Below are positions 18,431-27,449 of a stretch of 64,000 nucleotides of DNA, in pieces; position 1 is the stretch's first letter, and the number at the start of each line of letters is the position of its first letter. Under the pieces are notes generated by a model. That model was not told where the DNA came from and made no database searches. It was given only the letters and a program-made list of their open reading frames with translations. The position numbers and the translations under genes were made by a program. Location: contig NZ_CP083582.1 of assembly GCF_020091585.1 (NCBI RefSeq), positions 6,892,536 to 6,956,535 on the forward strand. Reading direction: 5' to 3'. This DNA is from Kovacikia minuta CCNUW1 (GTDB lineage Bacteria; Cyanobacteriota; Cyanobacteriia; Leptolyngbyales; Leptolyngbyaceae).

Positions 18431-20227
18431 ATGCGTGACTTCCTGAAATATACCTTCGCCACAGTACTGGGATTGCTGATTTTTCTCGGCTTGAGCATTG
18501 GTGGGCTGGTATCTCTTGTGATCATGGCAGTATCTAGCGATACGGGGCCTCAGGTAAAAGATAAATCGGTACTAACCTTTAATTTATCGCTGAATATTAC
18601 CGACTCTAAGCGCGGTTCCAGTCCACTTGCCGAAGCATTGGTTTCTCGGGATGAACCCGATACGATTACGCTACGGTCGGTGCTGGATGCGATCGATAAG
18701 GCGAGCCGCGATCCCCGGATAGTAGGGCTATATCTCTACGGCGACACTGAAGGGGGTGGAACCGGTTTTGCCACACTGAAGGAAGTTCGGGAGGCGCTGC
18801 AACGCTTTCGGGCTTCGGGCAAAAAAATTGTTGCCTACGATGTCAACTGGCGAGAGCGGGAATATTACCTGGCGTCCGTTGCCGATACGATCGCCCTCAA
18901 TCCGATCGGTTCCCTGGAATTGAACGGCTTAAGTTCCGAAATGATGTTTCTTGCCGGAGCTTTGAAGAAATATGGCATTGGTATTCAAGTGACCCGTGTC
19001 GGTAAATATAAATCTGCCGTAGAGCCCCTTTTACTAACAAAACCCAGTCCGGCAAATCGCCAGCAAACCGAGGCGTTACTGGGCGATCTCTGGAAAGAAT
19101 TTCTGACTGAAACGGGTAAGAACCGTAACCTCACAGCTCCCAGGCTGCAAACGATCGCGGATAATCAGGGCGTTTTAATGGCAGATGAAGCACTCAAAAG
19201 TCGTTTAATCGACAGGGTGGCTTACTTAGACGAAGTCGTAACCGACCTGAAGAAACTGACAGATAGTAAGGAAAAAGACAAATCCTTCCGTCAAATTAGT
19301 TTGAAGTCCTACGCCAGAGTTGCTGAGGATGCGCTTGAAAAAGAACGCAATTCTACAAACAAGATTGCGGTAGTCTACGCGGAAGGCGAAATCGTGAATG
19401 GGGAAGGGGGTGACGGAGAGGTTGGGGGCGATCGCCTCGCTAAGCAACTGCGCCAAATTCGTCAGAACAAGACCATCAAAGCCGTTGTCCTGCGGGTAAA
19501 CAGCCCTGGTGGGAGCGTCACAGCTTCTGAAGTGATTCAGCGAGAAGTGATTCTGACCCGTAAAGAAAAGCCCCTGGTGGTTTCTATGGGGTCGGTGGCT
19601 GCTTCTGGGGGCTACTGGATTTCGACCTACAGCGATCGCATCTTTGCCGAACCCAATACCATCACTGGCTCGATCGGGGTATTTGGTGTGCTCCCCAATA
19701 TTCAAAAATTGGCAAACAACAACGGTATCACCTGGGATGTGGTCAAAACGGGTCGATTTGCTGACACCTTCACAATTTCTCGCCCCAAAACACCCCAGGA
19801 AATTGCCCTGATCCAACGATCGGTTGATATTTTCTATAACGAGTTTTTAACAAAGGTATCAGAATCTCGTAAACTGGCGAAACCGAAAGTTGCTGAGATT
19901 GCTCAAGGAAGAGTGTGGTCTGGGCAGAGAGCAAAAGCGATCGGACTGGTAGATGAACTTGGTGGAATGGACGCTGCCATTCAGGATGCTGCCAAACGGG
20001 CAAAATTAGGCGATGATTGGGAACTGGAGGAATACCCAAAAGCCCGTAGTTTTGAAGAACGTTTGTTTGGCAAACTGGTAGGTGATCAGGTTTTCAGCAA
20101 ATCTTCCCAAGTAAATCCCCTGACCACCGAATTCAAAAAGCTCCAGGTCGATTTGAAAACCCTTCAGCTAATGAACGACCCCTTAGGAGTTTATGCCCGT
20201 CTACCTTTTAATTTCAGAATCGATTAA
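18431..20227 (+). CDS. sppA: Signal peptide peptidase SppA, 67-kDa type
   Basis: A 598-aa membrane-anchored serine protease that degrades cleaved signal peptides. In cyanobacteria an SppA paralogue is also implicated in acclimation of light-harvesting antennae. One N-terminal membrane helix (TVLGLLIFLGLSIGGLVSLV) is followed by two tandem peptidase S49 domains. The catalytic lysine is K194 (GKYKSAVEPLL, first repeat). The nucleophile is S392 (SVAASGGYWIS, second repeat), with VNSPGGSVTASE before it. This Lys/Ser split across repeats is diagnostic of the long form. ATG 18431 is preferred over an in-frame TTG nine bases upstream. Confidence 0.95.
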   Translation: MRDFLKYTFATVLGLLIFLGLSIGGLVSLVIMAVSSDTGPQVKDKSVLTFNLSLNITDSKRGSSPLAEALVSRDEPDTITLRSVLDAIDKASRDPRIVGLYLYGDTEGGGTGFATLKEVREALQRFRASGKKIVAYDVNWREREYYLASVADTIALNPIGSLELNGLSSEMMFLAGALKKYGIGIQVTRVGKYKSAVEPLLLTKPSPANRQQTEALLGDLWKEFLTETGKNRNLTAPRLQTIADNQGVLMADEALKSRLIDRVAYLDEVVTDLKKLTDSKEKDKSFRQISLKSYARVAEDALEKERNSTNKIAVVYAEGEIVNGEGGDGEVGGDRLAKQLRQIRQNKTIKAVVLRVNSPGGSVTASEVIQREVILTRKEKPLVVSMGSVAASGGYWISTYSDRIFAEPNTITGSIGVFGVLPNIQKLANNNGITWDVVKTGRFADTFTISRPKTPQEIALIQRSVDIFYNEFLTKVSESRKLAKPKVAEIAQGRVWSGQRAKAIGLVDELGGMDAAIQDAAKRAKLGDDWELEEYPKARSFEERLFGKLVGDQVFSKSSQVNPLTTEFKKLQVDLKTLQLMNDPLGVYARLPFNFRID

Positions 20228-20375
20228 GGGAATAGGAGTCAAATAACCCACACCAATCGATAGGATTAAATTCTCCTTCCTGAAGATCCCTCAGTTAAGC
20301 AGAGGACTCCAGGTGGACTCAGTTTAAAATATGTAAAGATAGACGAGACAAGCCACATTCATTTTCGAGGCATTT

Positions 20376-21083
20376 ATGGCTGTTGATTTAGCTCAGGCTG
20401 CAACCTTTGCAAACCTGGCGGCTCGGGATATCACAGCGCTCCGGCAGGTATTTGAAACCATCCATGTGGAGAGTTGCCCCACTTCCTATAACTTCCATAT
20501 GCATACGGTTTGCTCTGACGGTCAGTTGCAACCGGAGGCACTGATTCAACAAGCGATCGCGATCGGACTCAAAGGATTCGCAATTACCGATCACCATACA
20601 ATTAATGGCTATCGTGCCGCCCAAGACTGGTTAAACGGATGGCAGCAACAATACCCGACGAAACCTGCTCCAAGACTTTGGACAGGCGTTGAAATCAATG
20701 CCAACCTCTTAGGCATTGAGGTTCATATTCTTGGGTATGCCTTTGATCCACAGCACTGCTCCATGACTTCCTACTTGCTCCGACATGCTGCCGTAGAAGA
20801 GGACTATCAGGCAGAAAGGGTCATTGCCAGCATCCATGCTGCTGGAGGACTAGCAGTATTGGCGCACCCGGTTCGGTATCGACGATCTCCAGAAGAGTTG
20901 ATCCCGGAAGCTGCCCGTCTCGGAATTGATGGGGTCGAGACCTACTATGCCTACGACAACCCCAATCCCTGGCGCTCCAGCGTTGCCCAAACTGAACGGG
21001 TCAAACAACTCAGCAGCACCTACAATCTGCTTAACACCTGTGGCACCGATACGCATGGCTTGAGTTTGCTCCAGCGGCTTTAG
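20376..21083 (+). CDS. PHP-domain metal-dependent phosphoesterase
   Basis: 235 aa, essentially one PHP domain. Metal ligands are visible in order: HMHTVCSDG (residue 46 on), ITDHHTI, GVEINA, VHILGYAFD, LAHPVRYR and GTDTHG. Stand-alone PHP proteins of this size hydrolyse nucleotide or sugar phosphates (RNase AM/YciV-like), but the substrate cannot be read from the sequence. The start at 20376 has GAGG seven bases upstream. It lies about 150 bases after sppA on the same strand. Confidence 0.88.
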   Translation: MAVDLAQAATFANLAARDITALRQVFETIHVESCPTSYNFHMHTVCSDGQLQPEALIQQAIAIGLKGFAITDHHTINGYRAAQDWLNGWQQQYPTKPAPRLWTGVEINANLLGIEVHILGYAFDPQHCSMTSYLLRHAAVEEDYQAERVIASIHAAGGLAVLAHPVRYRRSPEELIPEAARLGIDGVETYYAYDNPNPWRSSVAQTERVKQLSSTYNLLNTCGTDTHGLSLLQRL

Positions 21084-21218
21084 CAATCAGGTGTCAGGTG
21101 TCAGGTGTCAGTCACCAGTTTTCAATGATCAGTTTTCATTCAGGTAGTTGCTATTCACTGCCTACTGTTAACTGGTTACTGAATCAACTCAAAACTCAAA
21201 ACTCAAAACTCTCCCCTT
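21084..21218. repeat. Heptamer tandem repeat spacer
   Basis: CAGGTGT three times at 21088-21108 and ACTCAAA-type units at 21187-21212 lie between the convergent PHP and Pro-rich protein genes. Confidence 0.55.
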
Positions 21219-22423
21219 CTAGATCAAATCCTGAAAGATGATGTCGTCTGCGACGCGTTCTGCGGTGGGCAGGAAGGCAACCTTGCGTTCCTTTGCCTGG
21301 GGAATCTTGCCCGCTGCCACCTGTTGCTGATAGAGATCGAGGGCACGGGCGATCGCACTCAACCGACGATTCTGGTCATGGGTAATCCCCGATTCGGTAT
21401 TCCCCAACCCCGGAGCCGCCCAACGATTCCGGTTAGGGTCCCAATAGGACTGCACCCGTGCCCACAACACCGCCTGCGTCCCAGACAACCCCTTCTGGCG
21501 GGCTTGGCTGAGCAACTCCGCATAACCCGGAGCACCCAGGGCAGCTAAAGGAGCCTGATTCGCCAGGTCAATCCCATTCAACTGTTCCAGCAGAGTCATA
21601 TCAATCCCCGCTGCGGTTGCCCGTTGCTGCAACTTCTGGGCCTGCCCCTGCAACCGTTTGAGCTGATGCTCGTCCGCCTGTTCTGGGGTGGAGCAGTTGT
21701 ACTCGCGGCAGTGCTGGAAAGAAAAACTGCCCAGGTTCCAGACCCCATTTCCTGGGTCAACATGCCCCCAGTAGGCGCGGGTTTTGCTGCCATCAGGAGT
21801 ACGGGTGCCTTCAGCGTGACCGACGGTACGCGCAACAACGGAATCGGAACCGCCCGTAAAGAGTTCAGCCAGGGCGGCAGGAGATGTGGGAGCCGGGGAG
21901 GAGGGGGAGGGAGAGGTAGGCGCGGGAGAGGAGGGCGCAGCAGGCGTAGGCGCAGGATTGGAGGGTGGGGGAGGAGCCGGGATGAAGGGTTCAGGGAGGG
22001 CGAAATTAACGGCAGGGGAGGAAGTGGGAGTGGGGGAGGGGGAGACAGGGGGCGAGGAGGGAGGGAGGTTAGAAGAAGGAGCAGGGGAGGAGGAGGGGGG
22101 AGGGGATTCCGGAACGGGTGCGGGTGCGGGCGGGGGGCAGCGTCAACCGTTGGGGCTGGCTCGGCAGGGGCAGCAGGGGCAGCAGCGGAGAAACTGGCTG
22201 GAGGATTAAAGTCGATCGCGCCTTCGGTCGCATCGGCATAGGCAGCAGGAGTAACCCCCAGGACGATCGCCATCAGCCCAATCCCGATGGGAGCGGCAAT
22301 GGTGAGCGCTGGTGGGCACACTCCAGCTTGTGGTCTGAGTTTGCCCACCCCCACGCTAAAGTCCAAAATCCAAAATCGGGGTTGGCTCAGCGGCAGGGTA
22401 ACAGGGGCAGGGGGTCGTTTCAT
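21219..22423 (-). CDS. Conserved cyanobacterial envelope protein with Pro/Ser/Ala-rich linker, frameshifted
   Basis: As read, one frame runs 22423 to 21596 and a second carries the C-terminal part to 21219. The N-terminus has a hydrophobic segment (IGIGLMAIVLGVTPAAYA, an export signal or anchor). Then follows a long linker of P, S and A. The C-terminal domain includes GGSDSVVARTVGHAEGTRTP, AYWGHVDPGNGVWNLG and SYWDPNRNRWAAPGLGNTE. I recall this domain as conserved in cyanobacteria without assigned function. Going from G6 to G7 at 22132-22137 joins the two frames, so a homopolymer error is likely. The start codon overlaps the stop of the upstream lipoprotein gene (ATGA), implying translational coupling. 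Confidence 0.7.
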
Positions 22424-23004
22424 GGTTGGCTCAGCGTGCGTTCCAGAATGGCTTTAGCAGGTTCAACGATCGCCCAGGTGCCATTGGGTTGCTTGCGTAA
22501 AGCAGCGAATTCTAGCAAGCGTCCTTTGCCGATCACATCCCCCTGGTTGACCTTGCCCAGGCGCGGCTGGTCAATTCCACAGAGGCGAAACAGGTAAGCG
22601 GGCACATCCGGGCTAGAGAAGATGAGGCAGCGTCGTTTGTCGAACTGGGTTTTGCCGTCGAAGGGGGCGTAGACGCTGTTGCCGTTGAGGGCAATGGAAA
22701 TGTCTCCCAGTCCTCCCACAACTTCCCGCTCACCGATGATGTCACCGGGTTGCAGTTCCCAGGTTTGGTAAAGCTTGATGTCAAGGGGGGCGGTTTCTTC
22801 CGCTGAAGGCGTACACCCCACGGGCAACAGCAGGGCAATTCCCAGGACAACCCTGATGAAAAAGTGCGGCAGGGGGGAGGGGGGAGCATGGGGATGGGGA
22901 AAGGAGAATGGGCGAAAGAGGGAAGGGGAAGGGGGAAGGGGGAAAGGATAAAGGCAAAGGGTAGGGGGCGGAGGGTCGTGTTTCAGATCTATGGGTGATA
23001 TCAT
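22420..23004 (-). CDS. Putative lipoprotein, coupled to the downstream Pro-rich protein
   Basis: The recognisable protein begins around residue 48: FFIRVVLGIALLLPVGC is a lipoprotein signal with the cysteine at residue 64. About 130 residues follow (IKLYQTWELQPGDIIGEREV onwards), ending in KAILERTLSQP. No known domain was recognised. The first 47 residues are a Pro/Ser/Phe-rich translation of a G/A-rich tract, so the true start is uncertain. No ATG lies in frame between 23004 and the signal segment, and an out-of-frame ATG at 22889 suggests another homopolymer slip. It overlaps the next gene by four bases. Confidence 0.6.
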   Translation of the reverse strand: MISPIDLKHDPPPPTLCLYPFPLPPSPSLFRPFSFPHPHAPPSPLPHFFIRVVLGIALLLPVGCTPSAEETAPLDIKLYQTWELQPGDIIGEREVVGGLGDISIALNGNSVYAPFDGKTQFDKRRCLIFSSPDVPAYLFRLCGIDQPRLGKVNQGDVIGKGRLLEFAALRKQPNGTWAIVEPAKAILERTLSQP

Positions 23005-23006
23005 CC

Positions 23007-23035
23007 GTAGAGACGTTCCGCCGGAACGTCTCTAC
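23007..23035. repeat. Perfect 29-bp palindrome
   Basis: GTAGAGACGTTCCG and its exact reverse complement CGGAACGTCTCTAC flank a single central base. Similar GTAGAGACGTTCC/GGAACGTCTCTAC palindromes are a common dispersed family in cyanobacterial genomes. It sits immediately upstream of the lipoprotein reading frame. Confidence 0.7.
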
Positions 23036-23133
23036 AGCATCCGAACAACATATCTAGAACATCACCGGAGCGGAGGACGGAGGACAGGAGGGGCAGGGTA
23101 GTTCACAAGCTTCAGTTCTCGGCTCTCAGATTC

Positions 23134-23181
23134 AACTCAAAACTCAAAACTCAAAACTTAAAACTTAAAACTTAAAACTCT
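23134..23181. repeat. CTCAAAA/CTTAAAA heptamer tandem repeat
   Basis: About six consecutive seven-base units, three ending CTCAAAA and three CTTAAAA, in the spacer between the lipoprotein gene and the next gene on the same strand. Confidence 0.6.
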
Positions 23182-23230
23182 CAATTCTGAATTCCCTCGC
23201 TCCTAACCCCTAACCCCTCTTACGCCTGCC

Positions 23231-23626
23231 TCAACGCGGATTGATACGGTATCCAGCATATTGATCCCCTTCATAGAGAATGATCAGCCAGGTCTGTGGA
23301 TCGAACTCCAGGGGGTACGCCTCACGCTGGGCAGTTGCTCCCACCCGAATTTGTAAATCAGCAAGCTTGCAGTAAGGATCTTTGAGAATTTCCTGGACTC
23401 TTTGTTTCCTATCCCCTTCTGGTACAGTCAGCAATTTAGCTAACTGTTCTCTAGACAGCTTGACCTGGGATTGCAAAACCTGCTGGCAGACTACACCAGA
23501 TCCTCTTTTGCTGAACAACGAGGAGGGCAAAAGATTGAAATCCATCAACAGCCCAGCGGCTAGGAGTACGGAGCCACCTGCGACTAAGTGTCTGGAAACA
23601 AAACGATTATATTTGTGGAATTCCAT
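23231..23626 (-). CDS. Membrane-anchored hypothetical protein, 131 aa
   Basis: The start at 23626 is chosen because GGGAGGAAAG directly precedes it; the longer frame to 23746 has no such site. A membrane or signal segment lies at about residues 15-30 (VAGGSVLLAAGLLMDF). The rest is soluble and includes KLSREQLAKLLTVPEGDRKQ, then KDPYCKLADLQIRVGATAQR, and ends in a YEGDQYAGYRI motif. The pattern looks like conserved cyanobacterial proteins annotated as unknown. It is transcribed after the coiled-coil membrane protein gene, with about a 200-base gap. Confidence 0.65.
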   Translation of the reverse strand: MEFHKYNRFVSRHLVAGGSVLLAAGLLMDFNLLPSSLFSKRGSGVVCQQVLQSQVKLSREQLAKLLTVPEGDRKQRVQEILKDPYCKLADLQIRVGATAQREAYPLEFDPQTWLIILYEGDQYAGYRINPR

Positions 23627-23831
23627 CTTTCCTCCCGGATAGATTCTCGATCGTGGGTTCTCAGCTTTCGTTTTTGAAAATGTCTTCACAGAAAAAATCA
23701 GTTTGCAAAAAGGCAGAATTTTGGGCAGAAAATTTTTCAGAAACACCGGCCAAAGACAGCCAAAAGCTTGCCCTTATAAAGCTGGGTAAAAGCTAAGGGT
23801 TTTCGACCTCTTGTTAAGGGAGCACAAAAAT

Positions 23832-25070
23832 TTAGATGAGTTTTCCGCCCAATAACAACCCCAGCGTGATGAGAAATAGTCGGTAAATCGAAACAAATCC
23901 TGCTCTGGGCACGAAAACAGCTAGATAGACCGCCAGCGCAGGAGGAACAAACATCAGAACCATCACAACTGGTGAAAGAGCGGGATAAAGCATGACTAGA
24001 AACTGTGATCCGATTCGCGCTACGGCTGACAATACAATCCACAAAACGGCATCACCAAGCCGATCGATTGGCTTTTGGGGAATTTGTAGAAATTTTCTGA
24101 GTCGCAACCCAATCCGCCGGATTGGATTGGAACCAGAACGTTTGGGATGCGGTCTTGCTCTCGTTTCGTACTGATCGCCAGGTGGAATAACTCTTTCTCG
24201 GTTTGCCAGATACCGAAGTGCCTGAGCAGTTTCCCCCGCTTCCTGCACTCTCTGTTTCAGATTGCGATCGGAGGGTGGCTGATTATGGCTATTAAAGGAA
24301 GGCACTTCTGAAAAGTAACCAGGTATTTCAGGCTGAGGGGGCACCGGATCAGGTTGGGTAGCTTTTGGAGACACTTCAGTCGATGGATAGGTTGAATGAG
24401 GTGGCTCTGAAATTGCCCCACCTTGCCGAATGGTTGCCTCCAATTCAGCCAAAAGCTGGTTAATCCGGTCTGCCTGTGCTTTCAGGCTTTCGGTTTCTTC
24501 ATCATTAAGCTCCGACATCGGTGGCACCTCCCCCCCACCAGAGGACTGGTATACGTGCTGAGAACTTTTGGAAGCTACTTTTTTGGAGCCTGCGTTCGGC
24601 GATCGTGTAGGTGCCACCCGCTCAGGTCTTTCAGCCTTACTAACTTTCTCCCAATCTCCGATCGAGTCATCTGAAGGTTCAAGCTGCGCCTTTTTCTGTG
24701 CCCGTTCGGCGAGTAATTGATTAATTCGCTCTGCCTGTGCCTCTAGCCGCCTCAGTTCATCCGCATAGGGTTGCTGGTTGCTATCCCGAAGCTGATGGAA
24801 AGGAACAAATGCTTTTTGCTTGGGTTGCCCCGTCTGTGCTTTTCGCTTTGATGAAGCCTGCCCTTTGCGTTTGGAAGGGGTTCGCTGCACTGTCCCGGGT
24901 TCTTCACCGTCACTGGGTGCCAGCGACCTGTCCCTGATTTCAACCACTTTTGCCCCATCCTGAACACCGACATTTTCAGCATTGTCCAATTTTGAATAGG
25001 GTTGACTAGCGAGATTTGCCTCGGTTTGTAGTGCTCGGATCTCTCTAATTCGTGCTTGAAGTTCTTCCAT
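23832..25070 (-). CDS. Coiled-coil protein with C-terminal membrane domain, 412 aa
   Basis: Residues 1-20 (MEELQARIREIRALQTEA) and three later stretches of the type LKAQADRINQLLAELE (near residues 105-120 and 198-215) are heptad-like coiled coils with the repeated core ERINQLLAE. Between them lie Lys/Ser/Pro-rich linkers. The last 95 residues contain three hydrophobic helices, including VVMVLMFVPPALAVYLAVF and IYRLFLITLGLLLGG. This suggests a cytoplasmic coiled-coil arm anchored in the membrane. I do not recognise a function. Confidence 0.7.
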   Translation of the reverse strand: MEELQARIREIRALQTEANLASQPYSKLDNAENVGVQDGAKVVEIRDRSLAPSDGEEPGTVQRTPSKRKGQASSKRKAQTGQPKQKAFVPFHQLRDSNQQPYADELRRLEAQAERINQLLAERAQKKAQLEPSDDSIGDWEKVSKAERPERVAPTRSPNAGSKKVASKSSQHVYQSSGGGEVPPMSELNDEETESLKAQADRINQLLAELEATIRQGGAISEPPHSTYPSTEVSPKATQPDPVPPQPEIPGYFSEVPSFNSHNQPPSDRNLKQRVQEAGETAQALRYLANRERVIPPGDQYETRARPHPKRSGSNPIRRIGLRLRKFLQIPQKPIDRLGDAVLWIVLSAVARIGSQFLVMLYPALSPVVMVLMFVPPALAVYLAVFVPRAGFVSIYRLFLITLGLLLGGKLI

Positions 25071-25389
25071 GATTGGGGGTTAACCAGCTAATCTGGCAGA
25101 GGGTAAATAATCGTATCGACTAAGTTGCCTCTATAGAGTTTAGTACAATTGTACCGCCAAATTCCGGATTAGCAACCCCAATTAAAAATATTGTAGGTGG
25201 TAGGTGGGAGGTGGGAGGGTTAGGTGCCAGGTATCAGGGATTAAGGGGGCAGGGATTTGCACGGATCTTTCTCTTCAACAAGCATCCTTGATTTCTTTAA
25301 CAACTACAGTTCCCTTGAGCGGCTGCAAGCACTCTTTGCCATCCACCAAACCCTTTCGTCGGTCTGCAAGCGCTTTGTTATCCAGCGTT
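25071..25389. other. 319-base spacer with heptamer repeat
   Basis: GTAGGTG/GGAGGTG seven-base units run at about 25192-25228. The rest shows no coding or RNA signal. It lies between the coiled-coil gene and the DUF1877 remnant. Confidence 0.4.
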
Positions 25390-25885
25390 TTATCGTACCG
25401 TCATCACAATAGCTTGCTTGGTTTCTGCTACATGGTGAATGAAACGCTTTAGGGCTTGAAAAAACGGTCGGTACCTCTGCGAGTAAATCTTCGCGTGGCT
25501 CATCCCAGATCTGGGGATAAATGTCAGCTTCTTCCATTGCTATCACATCAAAGTTCCTATCAAAATCCTGCTCTGTAAACTCTGTAAGTGCTTTTTCTGT
25601 ATGCAGAATATCCTCAAACAGCAGAACTCGAGCAGGGCCAAATCCAATATCAATATCTCCCACTGTTTCCCCAACCATCAAAAAATTGAGGGGGTTCTCT
25701 CCTTCTCATGGAGTACGGGTTAAAGCAAAATGTATGCCATGCCAAACCTTTTCCAGACTAAGAGAAGTTGGGCTACCGTCGTTTGCGTCGCGTGTTTCTA
25801 GGAAAGTGCGGATTGTTTCTGGATTGTTCAGTAAGTCCTGCGCTTGAGCATCAGAAGCGGTGTATGGGTCGTAGTACATCCCCAT
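25390..25885 (-). pseudogene. DUF1877 (YfbM-like) protein gene with nonsense codon and frameshift
   Basis: Translation from ATG 25885 gives MGMYYDPYTASDAQAQDLLN and LSLEKVWHGIHFALTRTP, then a TGA at 25706-25708 where the family usually continues. The frame reopens as LNFLMVGETVGDIDIGFGPA and runs to YPQIWDEPREDLLAEVPT. A one-base shift near the A-run at 25459-25464 is then needed to read the family-like ending FFQALKRFIHHVAETKQAIV, stop at 25390-25392. Two independent lesions make a real pseudogene more likely here than elsewhere in the window. DUF1877 has no established function. Confidence 0.75.
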
Positions 25886-25952
25886 AATTCAAACTCCAAA
25901 AATTTTACAACCGCAAATGCTGCATAATTTACGCTCAAACTCCAAACGTTTC

Positions 25953-26058
25953 CTAGAGCATCGGTACAGTATTTCGAGAAACCGGGTTTCTGGTGAGGAT
26001 ATTCAACGAAACTTGAGCATCTCACAGAAGAAACCCGGTTTCTGTACCGGCGTTCTAG
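25953..26058 (+). repeat. 106-bp inverted-repeat element, copy A
   Basis: Both ends are CTAG. The terminal repeats CTAGAGCATCGGTACAG and (complement of the other end) CTAGAACGCCGGTACAG match at 14 of 17. AAACCGGGTTTCT recurs inside both arms. A copy of equal length lies in the opposite orientation at 47181-47286. The short reading frame across it (RYSISRNRVSGEDIQR) is a by-product of the repeat. Confidence 0.75.
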
Positions 26059-26103
26059 CGGTTACCGAAAGGGACGGATTGACATTCCTAAAGCCATATA
26101 GCC

Positions 26104-26132
26104 ACTGACTACTGACCACTGACCACTGACCA
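26104..26132. repeat. ACTGACC heptamer tandem repeat
   Basis: Four near-identical seven-base units (ACTGACT, ACTGACC x3) lie just after the stop side of the MoxR gene. Confidence 0.55.
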
Positions 26133-26148
26133 ATTCATAATTCTCCCC

Positions 26149-27057
26149 CTAAGGAATGGGCGTTGAATGGAGCAATCGCTCGACGATCGCCCTTGCCCTC
26201 CGCCCCCCTGCGGGAATCATGCGGTGAGCCAACACATGGGGGGCAAGATACTTCACATCATCAGGAAGGATATACTCCCGATCTTCTAAAAATGCCAATG
26301 CCTGCGCCGCCCGAAACAGGGCAACCGTACCTCTAGGGCTGATGCCAAGCGTGATTTCTTCATCGTGCCGGGTTGCCCGCACTAGATTAAGCATGTACTG
26401 TTGCAGCGATCGCTCCACGTTCACCAAAGAACTAAGCCGCTGTAATTCCTGCACTTCATCCAGAGAAATGCACGGCTGTAGTTCACTGAATCCCGTGCCA
26501 GCCTGAAGCCGTTGCAGCATCTGTAATTCCTCTAGCTCTGTTGGATAGCCCAACGAAAGGGATAGGGGAAACCGATCCATCTGCGCTTCCGGTAAGGGAA
26601 AGGTGCCCTGGTATTCCACCGGATTTTGCGTTGCAATCACAAAAAATGGGCTGGGAACTTTCCGTGAAACCCCATCCACAGTTACCTGATGCTCCTCCAT
26701 CACCTCTAGCAAAGCCGACTGGGTACGCGGTGTTGCCCGATTAATCTCATCTGCCAGCAACACGTTCGCAAAAACCGGACCTGACAAAAATTCAAATTCC
26801 CCCGTTCGCTGATTCCAGATATTTGTTCCCGTCACGTCTGTGGGCATCAAGTCAGGGGTACACTGGATGCGCTGAAACTTCCCATCGATCGATCTCGCCA
26901 GAGACTTAGCAAGTAGAGTTTTGCCAACTCCTGGCACATCTTCTAGTAGGGTATGTCCGCCCGAAATCAGAGCAACCAGAACCAGCCGGATGGCATCGCG
27001 TTTGCCAACAATCGTTTGACCCAGATTTTCAATGAGGTGTTGAATTCGATCTCTCAT
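26149..27057 (-). CDS. MoxR-family AAA+ ATPase
   Basis: 302 aa from ATG 27057; an upstream in-frame Met at 27129 is less likely because family members begin near MRDRIQHLIENL. Walker A is EDVPGVGKTLLAKSLA and Walker B is NVLLADEINRATPRTQ, followed by sensor 1 (FFVIATQNPVEYQGTFPLPE) and the C-terminal lid with LGISPRGTVALFRAAQ. MoxR ATPases act as chaperones that insert metals or cofactors or mature complexes, often beside a DUF58/VWA gene. No such partner is visible here, so the client is unknown. Confidence 0.93.
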   Translation of the reverse strand: MRDRIQHLIENLGQTIVGKRDAIRLVLVALISGGHTLLEDVPGVGKTLLAKSLARSIDGKFQRIQCTPDLMPTDVTGTNIWNQRTGEFEFLSGPVFANVLLADEINRATPRTQSALLEVMEEHQVTVDGVSRKVPSPFFVIATQNPVEYQGTFPLPEAQMDRFPLSLSLGYPTELEELQMLQRLQAGTGFSELQPCISLDEVQELQRLSSLVNVERSLQQYMLNLVRATRHDEEITLGISPRGTVALFRAAQALAFLEDREYILPDDVKYLAPHVLAHRMIPAGGRRARAIVERLLHSTPIP

Positions 27058-27449
27058 ACTGGTTCCAATGCTCCGGCGAATTTGATGGAGAGTTCCTTTA
27101 GTGTGCCCAATTACAACAGGAAGATTCAATGCCTGGGTGGCAGCAGTTGGGTGTAGGCGGCAGAGGGCAGACCGAAGACCCCAAATTTTGTAAGGAGAAT
27201 TTCTTTATAAGGAAAGCTCAGTAAAATTACTGGTTGATATTTTGAGCCTTATCACGGGTTGATTTCGCTGGCAGTCCGATTGTTTATCTATTCTGTCTCA
27301 ACTCATTCACCAATTGCAGGGAACCCTTGTTGAAAGTCTCATTTTCTGCCGCCCACAATTCAGGGAAATTCCCATTCTTCTAAGGGTTGAGAAATGATTA
27401 GACTGCGAACGATCAGGCAATTTTAAGTACGTCAAAGAATATCCCCGTA
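27058..27449. other. 392-base divergent spacer
   Basis: Lies between the MoxR gene (leftward) and the PatA-type regulator (rightward) and must carry both promoters. No repeat, RNA gene or further reading frame was recognised. Confidence 0.35.

Noticed and set aside
21624-22241. Gly/Arg-rich open frames on the + strand
   Set aside because: Antisense of the Pro-rich linker; composition follows from the complementary C-rich DNA.
25917-26108. Reading frame with RYSISRNRVSGEDIQR
   Set aside because: It translates the 106-bp repeat; the same peptide appears at 47083-47289 for the same reason, so it is not a gene.
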